Source: Gammaproteobacteria bacterium
GTDB lineage: Bacteria; Pseudomonadota; Gammaproteobacteria; Steroidobacterales; Steroidobacteraceae
NCBI GenBank assembly: GCA_028293725.1
Contig: JAQGOE010000190.1
Location: forward strand, 54,290 to 118,289
Length of the DNA stretch: 64,000 bases
Direction of reading: 5' to 3'
Below the pieces are notes generated by a model. The model saw only the letters and a program-made list of their open reading frames with translations. It did no database searches and had not been told where the DNA came from. The position numbers and the translations under genes were made by a program. Shown piece after piece: positions 23,919-33,905 of the stretch; the first letter of the stretch is position 1; each line of letters starts with the position of its first letter.

Positions 23919-26356
23919 GAAACCTCCTGCTGGATATCGGGCACTGCCTTGTCAGCCAACTCGGCAAGGGCTACGCGCAGCTCGGCGAGCTTAGGTGGCT
24001 TGCTCAACACCCGGTCGACAAAGGGTGGAACGTCGTTCTCCGCCAGCAGCCGCCGACCCCAACCGGTGAGCATGATGACCCCTGCGGACGGCGCTGCCGC
24101 CTTCACCGCGGCGGCCACTTTGCGGCCGTCCACATAGGGCATGCCGAGATCGGTAATAACGAGTGAGAACGGACTCCCACGTTGTTGCGAAGCAAGGAAG
24201 GTGTCGATTCCGTGCTGACCGCCGTCGGCCACAGCGATGACATGGCCATCTCCCTCGAGAATGTCCCGCAGGGATTTCACCAACAGCGGATCATCGTCCA
24301 CGAGGAGAATCCGCAAGCGCCGCACTGGCTGCAACCGCGCGGCAGTCTGCTCGGGGTCCAACAGCTGGGTCTGCGCAGTACCAAACAGCACACGCACAGT
24401 TGTTCCCTTGCCAACGACGCTGTCAATTTCCAGCTCGGCGCTGTGACGTTGAATCATTCCGTAAACCATGGCGAGGCCCAGCCCGGTGCCCCGCTCACCC
24501 TTTGTCGTATAGAACGGCTCCAGGCAGCGGCGGCGCGTCTCATCATCCATACCCACTCCGGTATCGGACACTTCGACGTGCACGTATGAATTCGATTCAC
24601 CTTCCGGGGGACTTTGCGACGACGCGCAGCGGGTGCGCAGCGTCAGCGTCCCGCCCTCGGGCATCGCATCGGCGGCGTTGAAGACGAGATTGGTGAGGGC
24701 ATCTCGAATCTCCACTTCCGAGCCCATGATATCCGGCAGCTCAGCGGCCAACTCGGTTTGCAGACGGATGACGATTCCCTGCTGCAGAGGTACGTCGCTC
24801 CACCGCGCCCGGGTCAGCTCGATGACGTGTCCGACCATGCGGTTGAGATCGACACGGGCCAAGCTCAATTCGGGCTCGCGCTGGCGGTAAAACTCTCGCA
24901 TACGCGCCACGGTTTCCGCCACATCCTCGATGGCGCGTTGAATGGTGGAGAGGTAGTTGCGAGCCCGGTCGCTCAGACCGGGCTCCCGCTCGAGGAGGGA
25001 CTCGGTGTAAAGCGCGATGGGTGAAATGGCATTGTTGATATCGTGCGCGATGCCACTGGCCATCTGGCCGAGCGCCCGGAGCCGCTCCTGTTGCATGACG
25101 GCCTGCTGCGACTGGTGCAAGTCATCGTAGGCCCGTTGCAGAGCCTCGTACAGTTGCGCCTGGTGGGCTGCCAGCGCCACGTGTTCGCTCAAGTGCCGTA
25201 GAAACTCGCATTCGGCGCTGCTGAAAGCCTCGGCGGCCACGCGCGCAACGACCAATACGCCAAATACCCTGTTCTCGACGAGCAGCGGCGCGAGCACGAG
25301 CGAGTGCAAGCCCGCGCGCGCGAAACGCTGCGGAAATGGAAATGAGATTCCCCTGACATCCGGCTCGTAGACGAGCTGGCCGCCCACGCAGCGCGCGAGG
25401 CCGTTCGCGTCAATCGGCAGGCTTTCCTGCTCTGCGAGCGCAAGATCGCCGGAACGCCCGCGGCTGCGTGCTCCGATCGTGGCGATCGAAAGGGAGCCGG
25501 CATCAGCGTCATACAGGCATAGGCAGCCGAAGTCGATGGCCAACTCGTCCTCCAGGCTCCGCAACACGACTTGAAAGATACTCGACAAGTCCTGCCGCTC
25601 GCCGATAGCGCGAGTAATTCTCTGCAGAAGATCGAGGCGGCCCAGCTGCCTTTGCAGTTTTCCCTGCGTCTCCCCGATCCGCGTCAACATGCGATTGAAC
25701 GCGTCCGTCAGCAAACCGAGCTCGTGACCATCGGGCTGCGGTGCCCGCGCAGCGTAGTCGTCGTGCTTCGATATCGAACTCACGGTTTCCGCAAGCGCAA
25801 GAATAGGCCCCGAGATCTGTCTTTGCAGCCACGTCGACAGCAGGTACGCGACCAGGCAGGCGAGCGCCAGCACCAGCCCCGCAATCAGGCTGAAGCTGCG
25901 AAATCGCTCGTAGATGGCGCCCATGTCCGACTTCAGGTACAGGCTGCCCATGCGGCGGTCCCCCTGTACGACCGGTTGCACACCGATCAGCTGGCCTTGC
26001 TCGAAGCGATAGCCGTCCTGAATAGCCAGGGCAGCTGGCAGAGCCGCGTCCGCGGCAGGATAGGACGCGAATAACTTGCCCGAGCGCGTATACAGGCCTG
26101 CGGCGACTACGTGGCTCTCCGCTCTAAAAGCCGAAAGCACTTCGCGCGCGTCGTCCGGGTTATCGAACGCGAGCGCCGCTGTGCTGTTTGCCGCGATCGC
26201 GGCCCCAAGTGTTCCGAGGTTACGCAGCGTGGACTGACGATATGTCAGGAAATCGTAAGCGAAGAAGGCCAGGGCGGTCGTCAGCATCGCGGCGCCGCTG
26301 GTCAACAGGAGTGCTGTGATCAGAGTCCGTCGAATGGGTCGTGAGCGGTGCGGCAT
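23915..26356 (-). CDS. CHASE8-type hybrid sensor histidine kinase
   Basis: The 813-residue protein has two membrane segments (about 13-35 and 160-180) enclosing a CHASE8-like periplasmic domain with LAFDNPDDAREVLSAF. Then come HAMP, a GAF domain, HisKA with MASGIAHDINNAISP, HATPase_c (NLVFNAADAMPEGG, DTGVGMD, GTGLGLAMVYGM) and a C-terminal receiver (LLVDDDPL, LVITDLGMPYVDG). It follows the YfiR-family gene by 4 bases, and CHASE8 proteins commonly neighbour YfiR proteins, so the periplasmic YfiR partner probably controls it. It overlaps the next kinase gene. Confidence 0.9.
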   Translation of the reverse strand: MPHRSRPIRRTLITALLLTSGAAMLTTALAFFAYDFLTYRQSTLRNLGTLGAAIAANSTAALAFDNPDDAREVLSAFRAESHVVAAGLYTRSGKLFASYPAADAALPAALAIQDGYRFEQGQLIGVQPVVQGDRRMGSLYLKSDMGAIYERFRSFSLIAGLVLALACLVAYLLSTWLQRQISGPILALAETVSSISKHDDYAARAPQPDGHELGLLTDAFNRMLTRIGETQGKLQRQLGRLDLLQRITRAIGERQDLSSIFQVVLRSLEDELAIDFGCLCLYDADAGSLSIATIGARSRGRSGDLALAEQESLPIDANGLARCVGGQLVYEPDVRGISFPFPQRFARAGLHSLVLAPLLVENRVFGVLVVARVAAEAFSSAECEFLRHLSEHVALAAHQAQLYEALQRAYDDLHQSQQAVMQQERLRALGQMASGIAHDINNAISPIALYTESLLEREPGLSDRARNYLSTIQRAIEDVAETVARMREFYRQREPELSLARVDLNRMVGHVIELTRARWSDVPLQQGIVIRLQTELAAELPDIMGSEVEIRDALTNLVFNAADAMPEGGTLTLRTRCASSQSPPEGESNSYVHVEVSDTGVGMDDETRRRCLEPFYTTKGERGTGLGLAMVYGMIQRHSAELEIDSVVGKGTTVRVLFGTAQTQLLDPEQTAARLQPVRRLRILLVDDDPLLVKSLRDILEGDGHVIAVADGGQHGIDTFLASQQRGSPFSLVITDLGMPYVDGRKVAAAVKAAAPSAGVIMLTGWGRRLLAENDVPPFVDRVLSKPPKLAELRVALAELADKAVPDIQQEVS

Positions 26357-26360
26357 TCGG

Positions 26361-26927
26361 TTAGCCCTCCCCCGGGCCGACGATCTCGGCGGGCCGCAAC
26401 AGCTTCGAGCTGATGGTCAGGTTGCCGGCCTTCGCCGCGGCGAGGTTGATCCGCAGGCGGATCCTGTTGTTCTCATTGACGAGCTGAATCATGACACCGC
26501 GCTGTCCGGCAGGAACGGCATCGCCGACCGTCAGGATGCTGCGACCCTTGAGCGCCATCAGGATTTCGTCCAGGTGTCCGCCCTCGTTGCCCCCGATGAA
26601 CAGGATGTTGCAATCGCGGATCTCCGCCACGCTTCGATAGCGCTCAATGACCAGGGGCCGCTTGTTGACCGTCTCGCCGCGTACGACGTCGTCCAGTTGG
26701 GAGCCGAACGGATCCTCGCCGAGAATGCCGATGACGAACGGGGCGTCCGGGCGCGGGAAGGCTTCGGCAGGCCAGTCGACGAACTGCGCGAAGTTGAAGA
26801 GAAAGACCGCCTTGACCTGGTACTCCGAGGGCGCAGCGTGTGCGCGGGCAGATCCGGTCGCCAACACGGCCAGCACCAGCCACAGGCATAGCCAGGTTAG
26901 CCAGACCCGCGGCCTCAATACCGCCAC
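26361..26927 (-). CDS. YfiR-family (DUF4154) periplasmic protein
   Basis: About 188 residues: a signal-type hydrophobic stretch (LTWLCLWLVLAVLATGSARA) and then the YfiR core beginning EYQVKAVFLFNFAQFVDWP, with IGILGEDPFG, CNILFIGGNE and SILTVGD. YfiR of Pseudomonas is a periplasmic inhibitor of the cyclase YfiN; here it lies between a TonB-dependent receptor and a CHASE8 kinase, so it probably passes an envelope signal to that kinase. I place the start at the GTG 26927, overlapping the receptor's stop by 13 bases. A TTG overlapping the stop codon is an alternative. A longer upstream frame exists but runs antisense-free inside the receptor gene and has no signal peptide. Confidence 0.82.
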   Translation of the reverse strand: MAVLRPRVWLTWLCLWLVLAVLATGSARAHAAPSEYQVKAVFLFNFAQFVDWPAEAFPRPDAPFVIGILGEDPFGSQLDDVVRGETVNKRPLVIERYRSVAEIRDCNILFIGGNEGGHLDEILMALKGRSILTVGDAVPAGQRGVMIQLVNENNRIRLRINLAAAKAGNLTISSKLLRPAEIVGPGEG

Positions 26928-28906
26928 GCGATCTTCCCATAGACGCTGCGCTGGATCTGAACAGTCGTCGGGCTCGGGAAGCCGTATTCCACGTGGTGCG
27001 CGTGTAGCAGGTTCTGCCCCACGACCGAGAGTTCGAGGCCCCGGGTGGCTTGCCAGGCCAAGCGGGTATCGGCTTCGAAATAGGAGGGGACGGTACCTGG
27101 CGACGCACCGTTGTTGGTACGCAGTGCATCGACCCAGCGCAACGCAGCATCGAGATTCACTCGCCAAGGCAGATTCAGCGCCGAGCGGATGGCGAACTGA
27201 TGCTTGGGATCGGCGGTCTCGTTCAGCCCATTGGTGAGATCGAACTGGCCCGGCTTCACGCGGATGTTTTCTTCGAGAAAATTGTACCCGGCGTGCAATG
27301 ACCAATTTTCGAGCACCTGGTAATTGGCGCTGAGCTCCGCGCCCCAGGTGTGGCCTTCCAGGTTATTCTGGAAGTAGAGCGGCAGGATGGTGGCAGGAGT
27401 GAAGCTGACGCTGCGCACGTCGCTGTAGACGTTGTAAAAAGTAGAAACTGAGCCGGTGACCCGCGAGCCGAGTCCCCCGTGATAACCGAGCTCGTACGCC
27501 GTCACATACTCGGACTGGAAACTGTTGCTGCCTTCGAGAAGGACCGGCGCTGGCGGCACGGGCTGAGCGAAATTGCGGTCGATCCGCGACGGCGTACGCG
27601 CGGCACGTGAGATCGCTGACCAGAGCGCCTGCCCGGTCGCGAGGTTCCACTCGAGGCGAACGTTGGGCTCGTATTCAAACCCCGTGTAATCGTTATGCTC
27701 GAGCTTGGAACCGACGGTCGCGGACCAGTCGTGGCCCAGCAGGAATTCGTCCTGCACGAATGCGCTATAGAGACTCTGGTTGAAAACGGCGGGAAAGAAA
27801 CCTATCCCGGGAGCGTTGCGGACCACGTCGTGCGTGTAACGATAGCCGACACCCCACACAATGTGATTGCGCATGCCGAGCGCGAAGCGGTGTTGAAAGT
27901 CGGTATCGAGGGTCGTGAGGTCGTCCCTCAGGTATCCGGCAGGTGCGAGCTCCAGGATGCCCCCCAAGTAGACGGGGGCAATCGGATCGACCAGGTGGGT
28001 GCGGTCGTAGTATGACTGCAGACTCAGGTCCGACTCATCCGAAAACACGTGCGTCCAGTGGCCGACGATGTTGCCGCCGCCGGCTTCCCCCGCTCCCACT
28101 CCCCCCGTGTCCACGTTTTCGTGACCGTCATAGAAGTCACCGTGGAGACTGACTGCATCCTGCGCCGAGACCTGGGAATCCAGGCGGAAGCCGCCCCGCT
28201 CCTGGTGCCACGAGTCTGGCGCACGACTGCCGTCCGTGAACAGTTCGTCAGCGCGGTCAAAGTACTTTCCGTAAACGCGAAAATCAACGTTGGAACCGAG
28301 CGTACCGCCGTACCGCGCTCCACCGAATTCCTCGAGTTGGTTCCCGCCGCCGGCCTCGGCATAGAGCCCCTTGGTATCGGCGGCGCTCTTCGTGATGATG
28401 TTGATCACACCGTTTACAGCGTTCGCACCCCACAGCGTGCCGCCGGGACCGCTGATCACCTCGATGCGATCGATATCCTCCAGAAGGTAGTCCTGCGCAT
28501 CCCAGAAGACGCCCGAATAAAGCGGTGTGTATACCGTCCGCCCGTCGATCATGACGAGCAGCTTGTTACCGAGTGCCGTATTGAATCCGCGCGCGGAAAT
28601 CGCCCAATCGTGAGAATTCTTCTGCGCGACCTCCAGGTTGTCGGCGAGCCGCAGCGCTTCCGGGAGACTGGTCGCGCCCGAGCGGCGGATCTGCTCCTGG
28701 GTGATGACCTGGATCGCCGCTGCCGCCTGGAGCAGCTTCTCGGGATGCCGCGTCACCGAGGTGACCTCGATGTTCATCAGCTCTTCCACGGACAGCTGTT
28801 TCAGATCGCCGGTCGACGGAGCGTCGGCGTGGGCGACGCCCGCTACGGTTGACGCATAGAGAACTGCGAACACCAGGGAGAGACGCGCAAGGTGTAGGGT
28901 CACCAC
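26915..28906 (-). CDS. TonB-dependent outer-membrane receptor
   Basis: The 663-residue protein has a signal peptide, then a plug domain with PEKLLQAAAAIQVIT, SLPEALRLA, RGFNTALGNKLLVMIDGRT and NGVINIITK, then a 22-strand-type barrel ending YGKIAWRY with aromatic C-terminus. The segment ELMNIEVTSV at the N-terminus is typical of receptors that co-occur with YfiR-type proteins. The ligand cannot be read from sequence. It is the first gene of a five-gene minus-strand signalling cluster. The start is GTG at 28906 preceded by AAAAGGA. Confidence 0.92.
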   Translation of the reverse strand: MVTLHLARLSLVFAVLYASTVAGVAHADAPSTGDLKQLSVEELMNIEVTSVTRHPEKLLQAAAAIQVITQEQIRRSGATSLPEALRLADNLEVAQKNSHDWAISARGFNTALGNKLLVMIDGRTVYTPLYSGVFWDAQDYLLEDIDRIEVISGPGGTLWGANAVNGVINIITKSAADTKGLYAEAGGGNQLEEFGGARYGGTLGSNVDFRVYGKYFDRADELFTDGSRAPDSWHQERGGFRLDSQVSAQDAVSLHGDFYDGHENVDTGGVGAGEAGGGNIVGHWTHVFSDESDLSLQSYYDRTHLVDPIAPVYLGGILELAPAGYLRDDLTTLDTDFQHRFALGMRNHIVWGVGYRYTHDVVRNAPGIGFFPAVFNQSLYSAFVQDEFLLGHDWSATVGSKLEHNDYTGFEYEPNVRLEWNLATGQALWSAISRAARTPSRIDRNFAQPVPPAPVLLEGSNSFQSEYVTAYELGYHGGLGSRVTGSVSTFYNVYSDVRSVSFTPATILPLYFQNNLEGHTWGAELSANYQVLENWSLHAGYNFLEENIRVKPGQFDLTNGLNETADPKHQFAIRSALNLPWRVNLDAALRWVDALRTNNGASPGTVPSYFEADTRLAWQATRGLELSVVGQNLLHAHHVEYGFPSPTTVQIQRSVYGKIAWRY

Positions 28907-28975
28907 CGGTCCTTTTCAGCTTCGATCCGTGACCGGGGTGGACCGGAATCCCGGGCGGCGTGCCTTGTTGTTCAA

Positions 28976-29002
28976 GTTAGAACGCCAACTACCTGTTAGA
29001 AC
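28976..29002. repeat. Two direct GTTAGAAC repeats upstream of the TonB receptor gene
   Basis: GTTAGAAC occurs at 28976-28983 and 28995-29002, 19 bases apart (about two helical turns), 70-100 bases before the receptor start. Such spacing suits a dimeric regulator. Function is inferred. A 6-bp hairpin (29008-29023) lies just beyond. Confidence 0.35.
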
Positions 29003-29174
29003 ACAATGGAGAGAGGGCTCTCCGTGTCATGTTATGCAAAGTAGCCGGACGGGAACTGTGCGTCGGTTCTCAACGACACAACCTGTATCCCGCCTGCGGA
29101 GGATTTCCCGATGAAGAATATTTTATGACGCAGAGCAGCAGGCGCAGCGTCGCGCCGCCGCATGGATCGCGACG

Positions 29175-29654
29175 CTACTCTTTGTCAGAGCCCATCTGCG
29201 ACTGACAATAGTTCTCGATGCCAATGCGCTGGATGAGGTCGAGTTGGGTCTCGAGGAAATCGATGTGCTCTTCCTCTGATTCGAGAATGGACTCGAACAG
29301 CTCACGCGACACGAAATCGCCCTGTGACTCGCTGTCGACAATGGCGGCCTTGAGCTCGACGTGTGCGGTCATCTCCAGCTTCAGATCGCACTCGATACAT
29401 TCCTTGACGTTCTCACCGATGAGCAGCTTGCCGAGGTCCTGCAGATTGGGCAGGCCGTCCAGAAACAGGATGCGCTGGATGAGACGGTCCGCGTGCTTCA
29501 TCTCGTCGATGGACTCGTCCTTCTCATGCTCCTCCAGCCGGTCCAGGCCCCAGTGCCCGAACATGCGCGCGTGCAGGAAATACTGATTGATCGCCGTGAG
29601 CTCGTTTTTCAGCACGACGTTCAGATGCTGCAGTATTTTGGGATCGCCCTTCAT
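29175..29654 (-). CDS. bfr: Bacterioferritin
   Basis: The 159-residue four-helix protein has the complete dinuclear ferroxidase ligands: Glu in [11 protein letters not shown], Glu and His in DEMKHAD, Glu in CIECDLKLE, and Glu/His in [11 protein letters not shown]. The methionine in DEMKHAD is the heme-binding Met of Bfr. It stores iron as a 24-mer and is reduced by Bfd, whose gene lies upstream. The ATG at 29654 fits the usual MKGDPKIL start; the frame extends further upstream without Bfr similarity. Confidence 0.95.
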   Translation of the reverse strand: MKGDPKILQHLNVVLKNELTAINQYFLHARMFGHWGLDRLEEHEKDESIDEMKHADRLIQRILFLDGLPNLQDLGKLLIGENVKECIECDLKLEMTAHVELKAAIVDSESQGDFVSRELFESILESEEEHIDFLETQLDLIQRIGIENYCQSQMGSDKE

Positions 29655-29857
29655 GCGCACCGCTCCGGTAGGGTTATTGTTGGCAGCGATCTTGGGGGAA
29701 GGTCGCGGAGCGCGCAACACGCGTGCGCCACAACGGAAGAATCTCCGCGGAATATGCGGCGTTAGACGCGAACAGGAATGCGAACGATTAGCAAAGGGCC
29801 GCGGTTCTCTGCGTGCGGCGCCGTGCCGCGCGTTGTGCGACGGAGCGGCGGTGGACG

Positions 29858-30046
29858 TTACGCGGCGGAGCGCTGTGTGCGCGTCAGGAGGTGCTCGGAG
29901 ACAACCTTGCTGGCGGTATCTTCGCAGCGACCACAGCAAGCGCCAACGGGAAGCTGGCACTGCACTTCGAACAGGGAGCGCGCGCCGTGGTCAACGGCAT
30001 CGCGAATTTGACGGTCACTTACTGCGTTGCAGATGCAGACGTACAT
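29858..30046 (-). CDS. bfd: Bacterioferritin-associated ferredoxin
   Basis: The 62-residue [2Fe-2S] protein has the Bfd cysteine pattern: CIC at residues 4-6 and GACCGRC further on. Bfd donates electrons to bacterioferritin so that stored Fe3+ is released as Fe2+ under iron starvation. It has its own promoter with a Fur-type site in the gap after cysS and precedes bfr by about 200 bases. Confidence 0.93.
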   Translation of the reverse strand: MYVCICNAVSDRQIRDAVDHGARSLFEVQCQLPVGACCGRCEDTASKVVSEHLLTRTQRSAA

Positions 30047-30095
30047 CTCAGCCCCTCGTCAATCCCAGCCGCCGCAGCGGCTTCTAATGAGGCAT

Positions 30096-30124
30096 ATACT
30101 ATTGCGAATAAGAATGATTGTCAA
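30096..30124 (-). promoter_or_regulatory. bfd promoter overlapped by a Fur-box-like site
   Basis: On the minus strand TTGACA (30119-30124), a 17-base spacer and TAGTAT (30096-30101) make a strong sigma-70 promoter 50 bases before the bfd start. The spacer region 30104-30122 (GACAATCATTCTTATTCGC) matches the classical 19-bp Fur consensus at 12 positions. Repression by Fur with iron would make bfd iron-starvation inducible, as known for bfd elsewhere. Confidence 0.65.
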
Positions 30125-30163
30125 TTGCATTGGGTAGGCCGGGCGCCCTTTGGGCACCTGTGG

Positions 30164-31630
30164 CTAGGATCGACGCCAGGTCGACTTACCGCCAGGCTTG
30201 TCCTCGACGATCACACCGGCGGCAGCCAATTGATCGCGAATTCGATCGGACTCCCCGAAGTCCTTCGCCTTACGCGCTGCAATACGGGCTTCGATGAGAG
30301 CCTCGACGTCCGCGTCAAGGAGCCCACCGGTCGCCAGGCTCGCCGGGCCACCGGTCACTTTGTATAGGCCCGCCTCCGCATCAAGCACGTAATCCGCGCC
30401 CGGCATTGCCGGCTTCGCCAACCGGAACCACTGCTCCGGCTCGAGCGTGATAATCCCCAGCACACCCCCCAGCGACCGCAGCTCCGCGCTCAACGCGGCC
30501 GCCTTGCGCTCCTTCCCGGTGTCCTTCGCCAGATTGATCTCGCGAGTCATCCTCTGCAACACCGCGATAGCTTCCGGAGTGTTGAGATCATCGTCCATGA
30601 CTTCGCGGAAGCGCTCCGTGAACTCGGTCTCGACGGCTGGGACCTGCGGTACGTCGCGCAACGCCGTGTAAATACCACGGAGAGCCGCGTCCGCCTGCTC
30701 GAGTTGATCCAGTGAATAGTTGATCGGACCCCGGTAGTGGCTCATCAGAAAAAAGAACCGCAACACTTCCGGATGCCGTAGCGCCTTCAGCACTTCGCTG
30801 ACGGTGAAGAAGTTGCCCAGGGATTTCGACATCTTCTCGTTGTCGACATTGACGAACCCGTTGTGGATCCACAGGTTCGCGAAGCGGTCGCCGGTAGCGG
30901 CGCACGACTGCGCGATCTCGTTCTCGTGGTGGGGAAACTTGAGATCCATCCCGCCACCGTGGATGTCGAAATGCGTTCCTAACAGGGCCGCGGACATTGC
31001 CGAGCACTCGATGTGCCAGCCGGGACGCCCGAGACCCCAGGGCGACTCCCAGGAGGGCTCGCCGGGCTTGGCATGTTTCCAGAGCACAAAATCGAGCGGA
31101 TCGCGCTTGAACTCGTCGACTTCGATCCGCGCTCCGGCGCGCAGATCCGCGAGGTGTTTGCCCGAGAGCTTGCCGTATCCCTCGAACTTCGCGACGGCAT
31201 ACATCACGTCGCCGTTCGCGGCGACATACGCATAGTCTTTCTCGATCAACGTCGAGATCAAGGCGATCATGCCAGGCACATGCTGCGTCGCCCGTGGCTC
31301 ATGATCCGGACGCGCAATCGCGAGTTTCGCGCAGTCCTCGTTGATCGCCGCGATAACCCGCTCAGTCAGCGCTCCGATTGGCTCGCCGTTCTCGGCCGCG
31401 CGCCTGATGATCTTGTCGTCGATGTCGGTGATATTACGAACATACGTCACCACATAGCCGCGGTAGCGCAGATAACGACTCACGATATCGAACACGGTCA
31501 TCATGCGGGCATGACCGATGTGCAACGAGTCATAGACCGTCATGCCGCACACATACATCCCGACGTGGCCCGGCCTGATCGGTTGGAGTTCCTGTTTTTC
31601 GCCCGTGAGCGAGTTGTGAATACGAATCAT
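30164..31630 (-). CDS. cysS: Cysteinyl-tRNA synthetase
   Basis: The 488-residue class I synthetase shows the zinc-site cysteine and HIGH motif together in [16 protein letters not shown], the second Zn cluster around [10 protein letters not shown] and [15 protein letters not shown], and the KMSKSLGN loop. Length is normal for the family. It charges tRNA-Cys in the cytosol. It follows gltX by 10 bases on the same strand. Confidence 0.97.
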   Translation of the reverse strand: MIRIHNSLTGEKQELQPIRPGHVGMYVCGMTVYDSLHIGHARMMTVFDIVSRYLRYRGYVVTYVRNITDIDDKIIRRAAENGEPIGALTERVIAAINEDCAKLAIARPDHEPRATQHVPGMIALISTLIEKDYAYVAANGDVMYAVAKFEGYGKLSGKHLADLRAGARIEVDEFKRDPLDFVLWKHAKPGEPSWESPWGLGRPGWHIECSAMSAALLGTHFDIHGGGMDLKFPHHENEIAQSCAATGDRFANLWIHNGFVNVDNEKMSKSLGNFFTVSEVLKALRHPEVLRFFFLMSHYRGPINYSLDQLEQADAALRGIYTALRDVPQVPAVETEFTERFREVMDDDLNTPEAIAVLQRMTREINLAKDTGKERKAAALSAELRSLGGVLGIITLEPEQWFRLAKPAMPGADYVLDAEAGLYKVTGGPASLATGGLLDADVEALIEARIAARKAKDFGESDRIRDQLAAAGVIVEDKPGGKSTWRRS

Positions 31631-31640
31631 AAAATAACGA

Positions 31641-33077
31641 TCAGGTGAAACGTGCCAATCTCTCGCGCGCCTTGCCCGGCGGCATGGCTTTCAACAGCGG
31701 CGCAAGTTCCGGTCCGTGCGCGCGCCCGGTCAGGGCCACACGTAACGGCATATATAATTCTGCGCCTTTCCTTCCCGTAGCAGCCTTCACGGCTCCCGTG
31801 ATGGCCTTGAGGTCATTGCCGCTCTCCGCGGCAGCGCCGGCAGCGGCGGCGAAATAGTCTGAGCCGGCATTGCGAATGACCTGCTCCTCCGGAGGCGCCA
31901 GAACGAGCGGTCCTCCGAAAACGACGTCGACCCACGGCCGCGCATCCTCCGGAAGCACAACATTCGGCAACACCGCGGCAAGGAACGCAGTTACAGCGCT
32001 CTCGTCGAGGCTGCCCGGAATAATGGAGCCCAGCCAACGGCGCGCAACCTCGGTGGGTAACCGGTGCGCGGCCTCCTTCTGCCAGACATTCAACTGTTGC
32101 ACATCGAAGCGCGCCGGCGAACGACCGAGATGGGTGGCATCGAAGGCGCGCGCCATCTCATCCAGTGTCAGAAAGCCATGTTCCGGACTCGAATGCCCCA
32201 GCCGGAACAGGTGATTCGTCAGTGCCTCCGGCAGATAGCCCTGCTCGCGAAACTCACGGACGCTGGTCGCTCCCAGCCTCTTGGAGAGCGGCCCACCGTC
32301 CATCCCGACGATGAGAGAGATGTGTCCATAGCTCGGCGCCTTCAAGCCGAGCGCTTCGAGAATGAGAAGCTGCCGCGGTGTGTTCGTGAGGTGGTCTTCG
32401 CCACGCAAAACCTGCGTCACGCCCATGGACGCATCGTCCACCGCGTTACTGAAGAAGAATGCCGCGGACCCGTCGGCCCGCAGGATCACGAAGTCGCCGA
32501 TGTCATCCGACAGAAAGCTCTGCGGACCGTGCACGAAGTCCGCGAATTCAATGCGACGGCCGAGCGGCACGTGGAATCGCATCGACGGCGTGATCCCCTG
32601 CGCTCGTTTCTGCTCCCGCTGTGCAGGCGAAAGATTCCTGCACGTGCCGGCGTACCTGGGCGGCTTGCCCGCGGCGAGCTGCGCTTTACGCGATATCTCC
32701 AGCTCGAGCGGTGAGCAGTAGCAGGGATAGACGCTCCCGTTTCGCTCCAATACCTCGAAATAGCGCGCATACAGCGCCGTACGCTGCGACTGGCGATACG
32801 GGCCACGCTCGTCCTCTTTATCCGGACCCGCGTCCCAATCGAGTCCCAACCAGCGCAGATCCTCGAGAACCGCCGTGGTGTGCTCCTCGCGGCTACGCTC
32901 GCTGTCCGTGTCCTCGATGCGCAGGAGAAAGCGCTCACCCAAATGCCGCGCCAGCAAAAAGTTAAATAACGCTGTCCGCGCGTTACCGAGATGCACCTCT
33001 CCCGAAGGGCTCGGCGCGAACCGGGTTGCCCCGCGCCCACCGAACGCTCCGCCGCCTGAACTGTCCATTCCGCTCAT
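31641..33077 (-). CDS. gltX: Glutamyl-tRNA synthetase
   Basis: The 478-residue class I synthetase has [20 protein letters not shown] (HIGH-type motif), [10 protein letters not shown], a CYC...C zinc-type site (CYCSPLELE then GTCRN) and the KMSKS-type loop [11 protein letters not shown]. The C-terminal anticodon domain is present ([17 protein letters not shown]). The Gly/Ser-rich first 15 residues are unusual; the ATG at 33068 is a possible later start. It lies just upstream of cysS and divergent from the cyclophilin gene. Confidence 0.95.
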   Translation of the reverse strand: MSGMDSSGGGAFGGRGATRFAPSPSGEVHLGNARTALFNFLLARHLGERFLLRIEDTDSERSREEHTTAVLEDLRWLGLDWDAGPDKEDERGPYRQSQRTALYARYFEVLERNGSVYPCYCSPLELEISRKAQLAAGKPPRYAGTCRNLSPAQREQKRAQGITPSMRFHVPLGRRIEFADFVHGPQSFLSDDIGDFVILRADGSAAFFFSNAVDDASMGVTQVLRGEDHLTNTPRQLLILEALGLKAPSYGHISLIVGMDGGPLSKRLGATSVREFREQGYLPEALTNHLFRLGHSSPEHGFLTLDEMARAFDATHLGRSPARFDVQQLNVWQKEAAHRLPTEVARRWLGSIIPGSLDESAVTAFLAAVLPNVVLPEDARPWVDVVFGGPLVLAPPEEQVIRNAGSDYFAAAAGAAAESGNDLKAITGAVKAATGRKGAELYMPLRVALTGRAHGPELAPLLKAMPPGKARERLARFT

Positions 33078-33197
33078 GAGCGCAATGTTATCCGTAAATA
33101 CGGCAGCGGGGCGCTCCCCGTATTGCTCGGCGGCGTGCGACCATTAGAATTCGCGGCCGGCGAAGAACCCGACGACCGGCACCACGACGGAGGATTG

Positions 33198-33905
33198 ATG
33201 CATACCCAGCCCCGGAATCGGACTACGGCCCGACTCACGCCCTTTGGCCTACTGACCCGGACGCTGCTGGCCGCCGCGGCCGCCGTGGTCCTGCTGGCGC
33301 AGCCGGCCGCCCGCGCGGTCGAGCCGTCGCAGCTGGTGAAAGTCACGACCAGCATGGGCGATTTCGTGATCGAGCTGCTGCCCGACCGTGCGCCGCTCAC
33401 CTGCACGAATTTCCTGCGCTACGTGAAAGAGGGCTATTACACCGGGACGCTCATCCATCGCGTCGTCTCGAATTTCGTGATCCAGGGCGGCGGCCACGAC
33501 TCCACCACCTACCAGCTCAAGCCTGTGCACGAGGCGATCTTCAACGAGTCGGGCAATGGCCTGCAGAACAAGCGCACCATGGTGGGACTGGCGCGCGGCG
33601 ACGCGCCTCACTCGGGTAATGCTCAGATTTACATCAACCTCGTCGACAACCCCGATCTCGATCCGCTGCCGACGCGGTGGGGCTACGCGGTGTTCGGCCG
33701 CGTTGTGCAGGGAATGGATGTCGTCGAGCGTATCGGCGTCACCGCCACCGGTAGCTTCGGACCCTTTAAATCTGACGCGCCACTCAAGCCTGTGGTCATC
33801 CAGAAGGTCGAGGTGATCGACGCGGCCGCCGCGGCACCCAACGCCCCACCGGTCGCGACGCCGAGGGCACCGTCGCCCGCCGACGCGATACTTTCGCCGA
33901 AGTAA
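33198..33905 (+). CDS. Secreted cyclophilin-type peptidyl-prolyl isomerase
   Basis: The protein has an N-terminal signal segment (LLAAAAAVVLLAQPAARA) and a cyclophilin domain with MGDFVIELLPDRAPLTCTNF, YTGTLIHRVVSNFVIQGGG and VFGRVVQGMDVVERI, then a Pro/Ala-rich tail. It should catalyse proline isomerisation in the periplasm. I chose the ATG at 33198 because GGAGG lies in front of it; an earlier ATG (33123) has none and adds 25 unlikely residues. Its TAA overlaps the lpxH ATG (TAATG), and this pairing with lpxH near cysS is common in gammaproteobacteria. Confidence 0.9.
   Translation: MHTQPRNRTTARLTPFGLLTRTLLAAAAAVVLLAQPAARAVEPSQLVKVTTSMGDFVIELLPDRAPLTCTNFLRYVKEGYYTGTLIHRVVSNFVIQGGGHDSTTYQLKPVHEAIFNESGNGLQNKRTMVGLARGDAPHSGNAQIYINLVDNPDLDPLPTRWGYAVFGRVVQGMDVVERIGVTATGSFGPFKSDAPLKPVVIQKVEVIDAAAAAPNAPPVATPRAPSPADAILSPK

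Noticed and set aside
20745..24137. Long plus-strand frames of about 400 codons opposite the signalling genes
   Set aside because: They lie antisense to clear EAL and kinase domains and show no domain features of their own.
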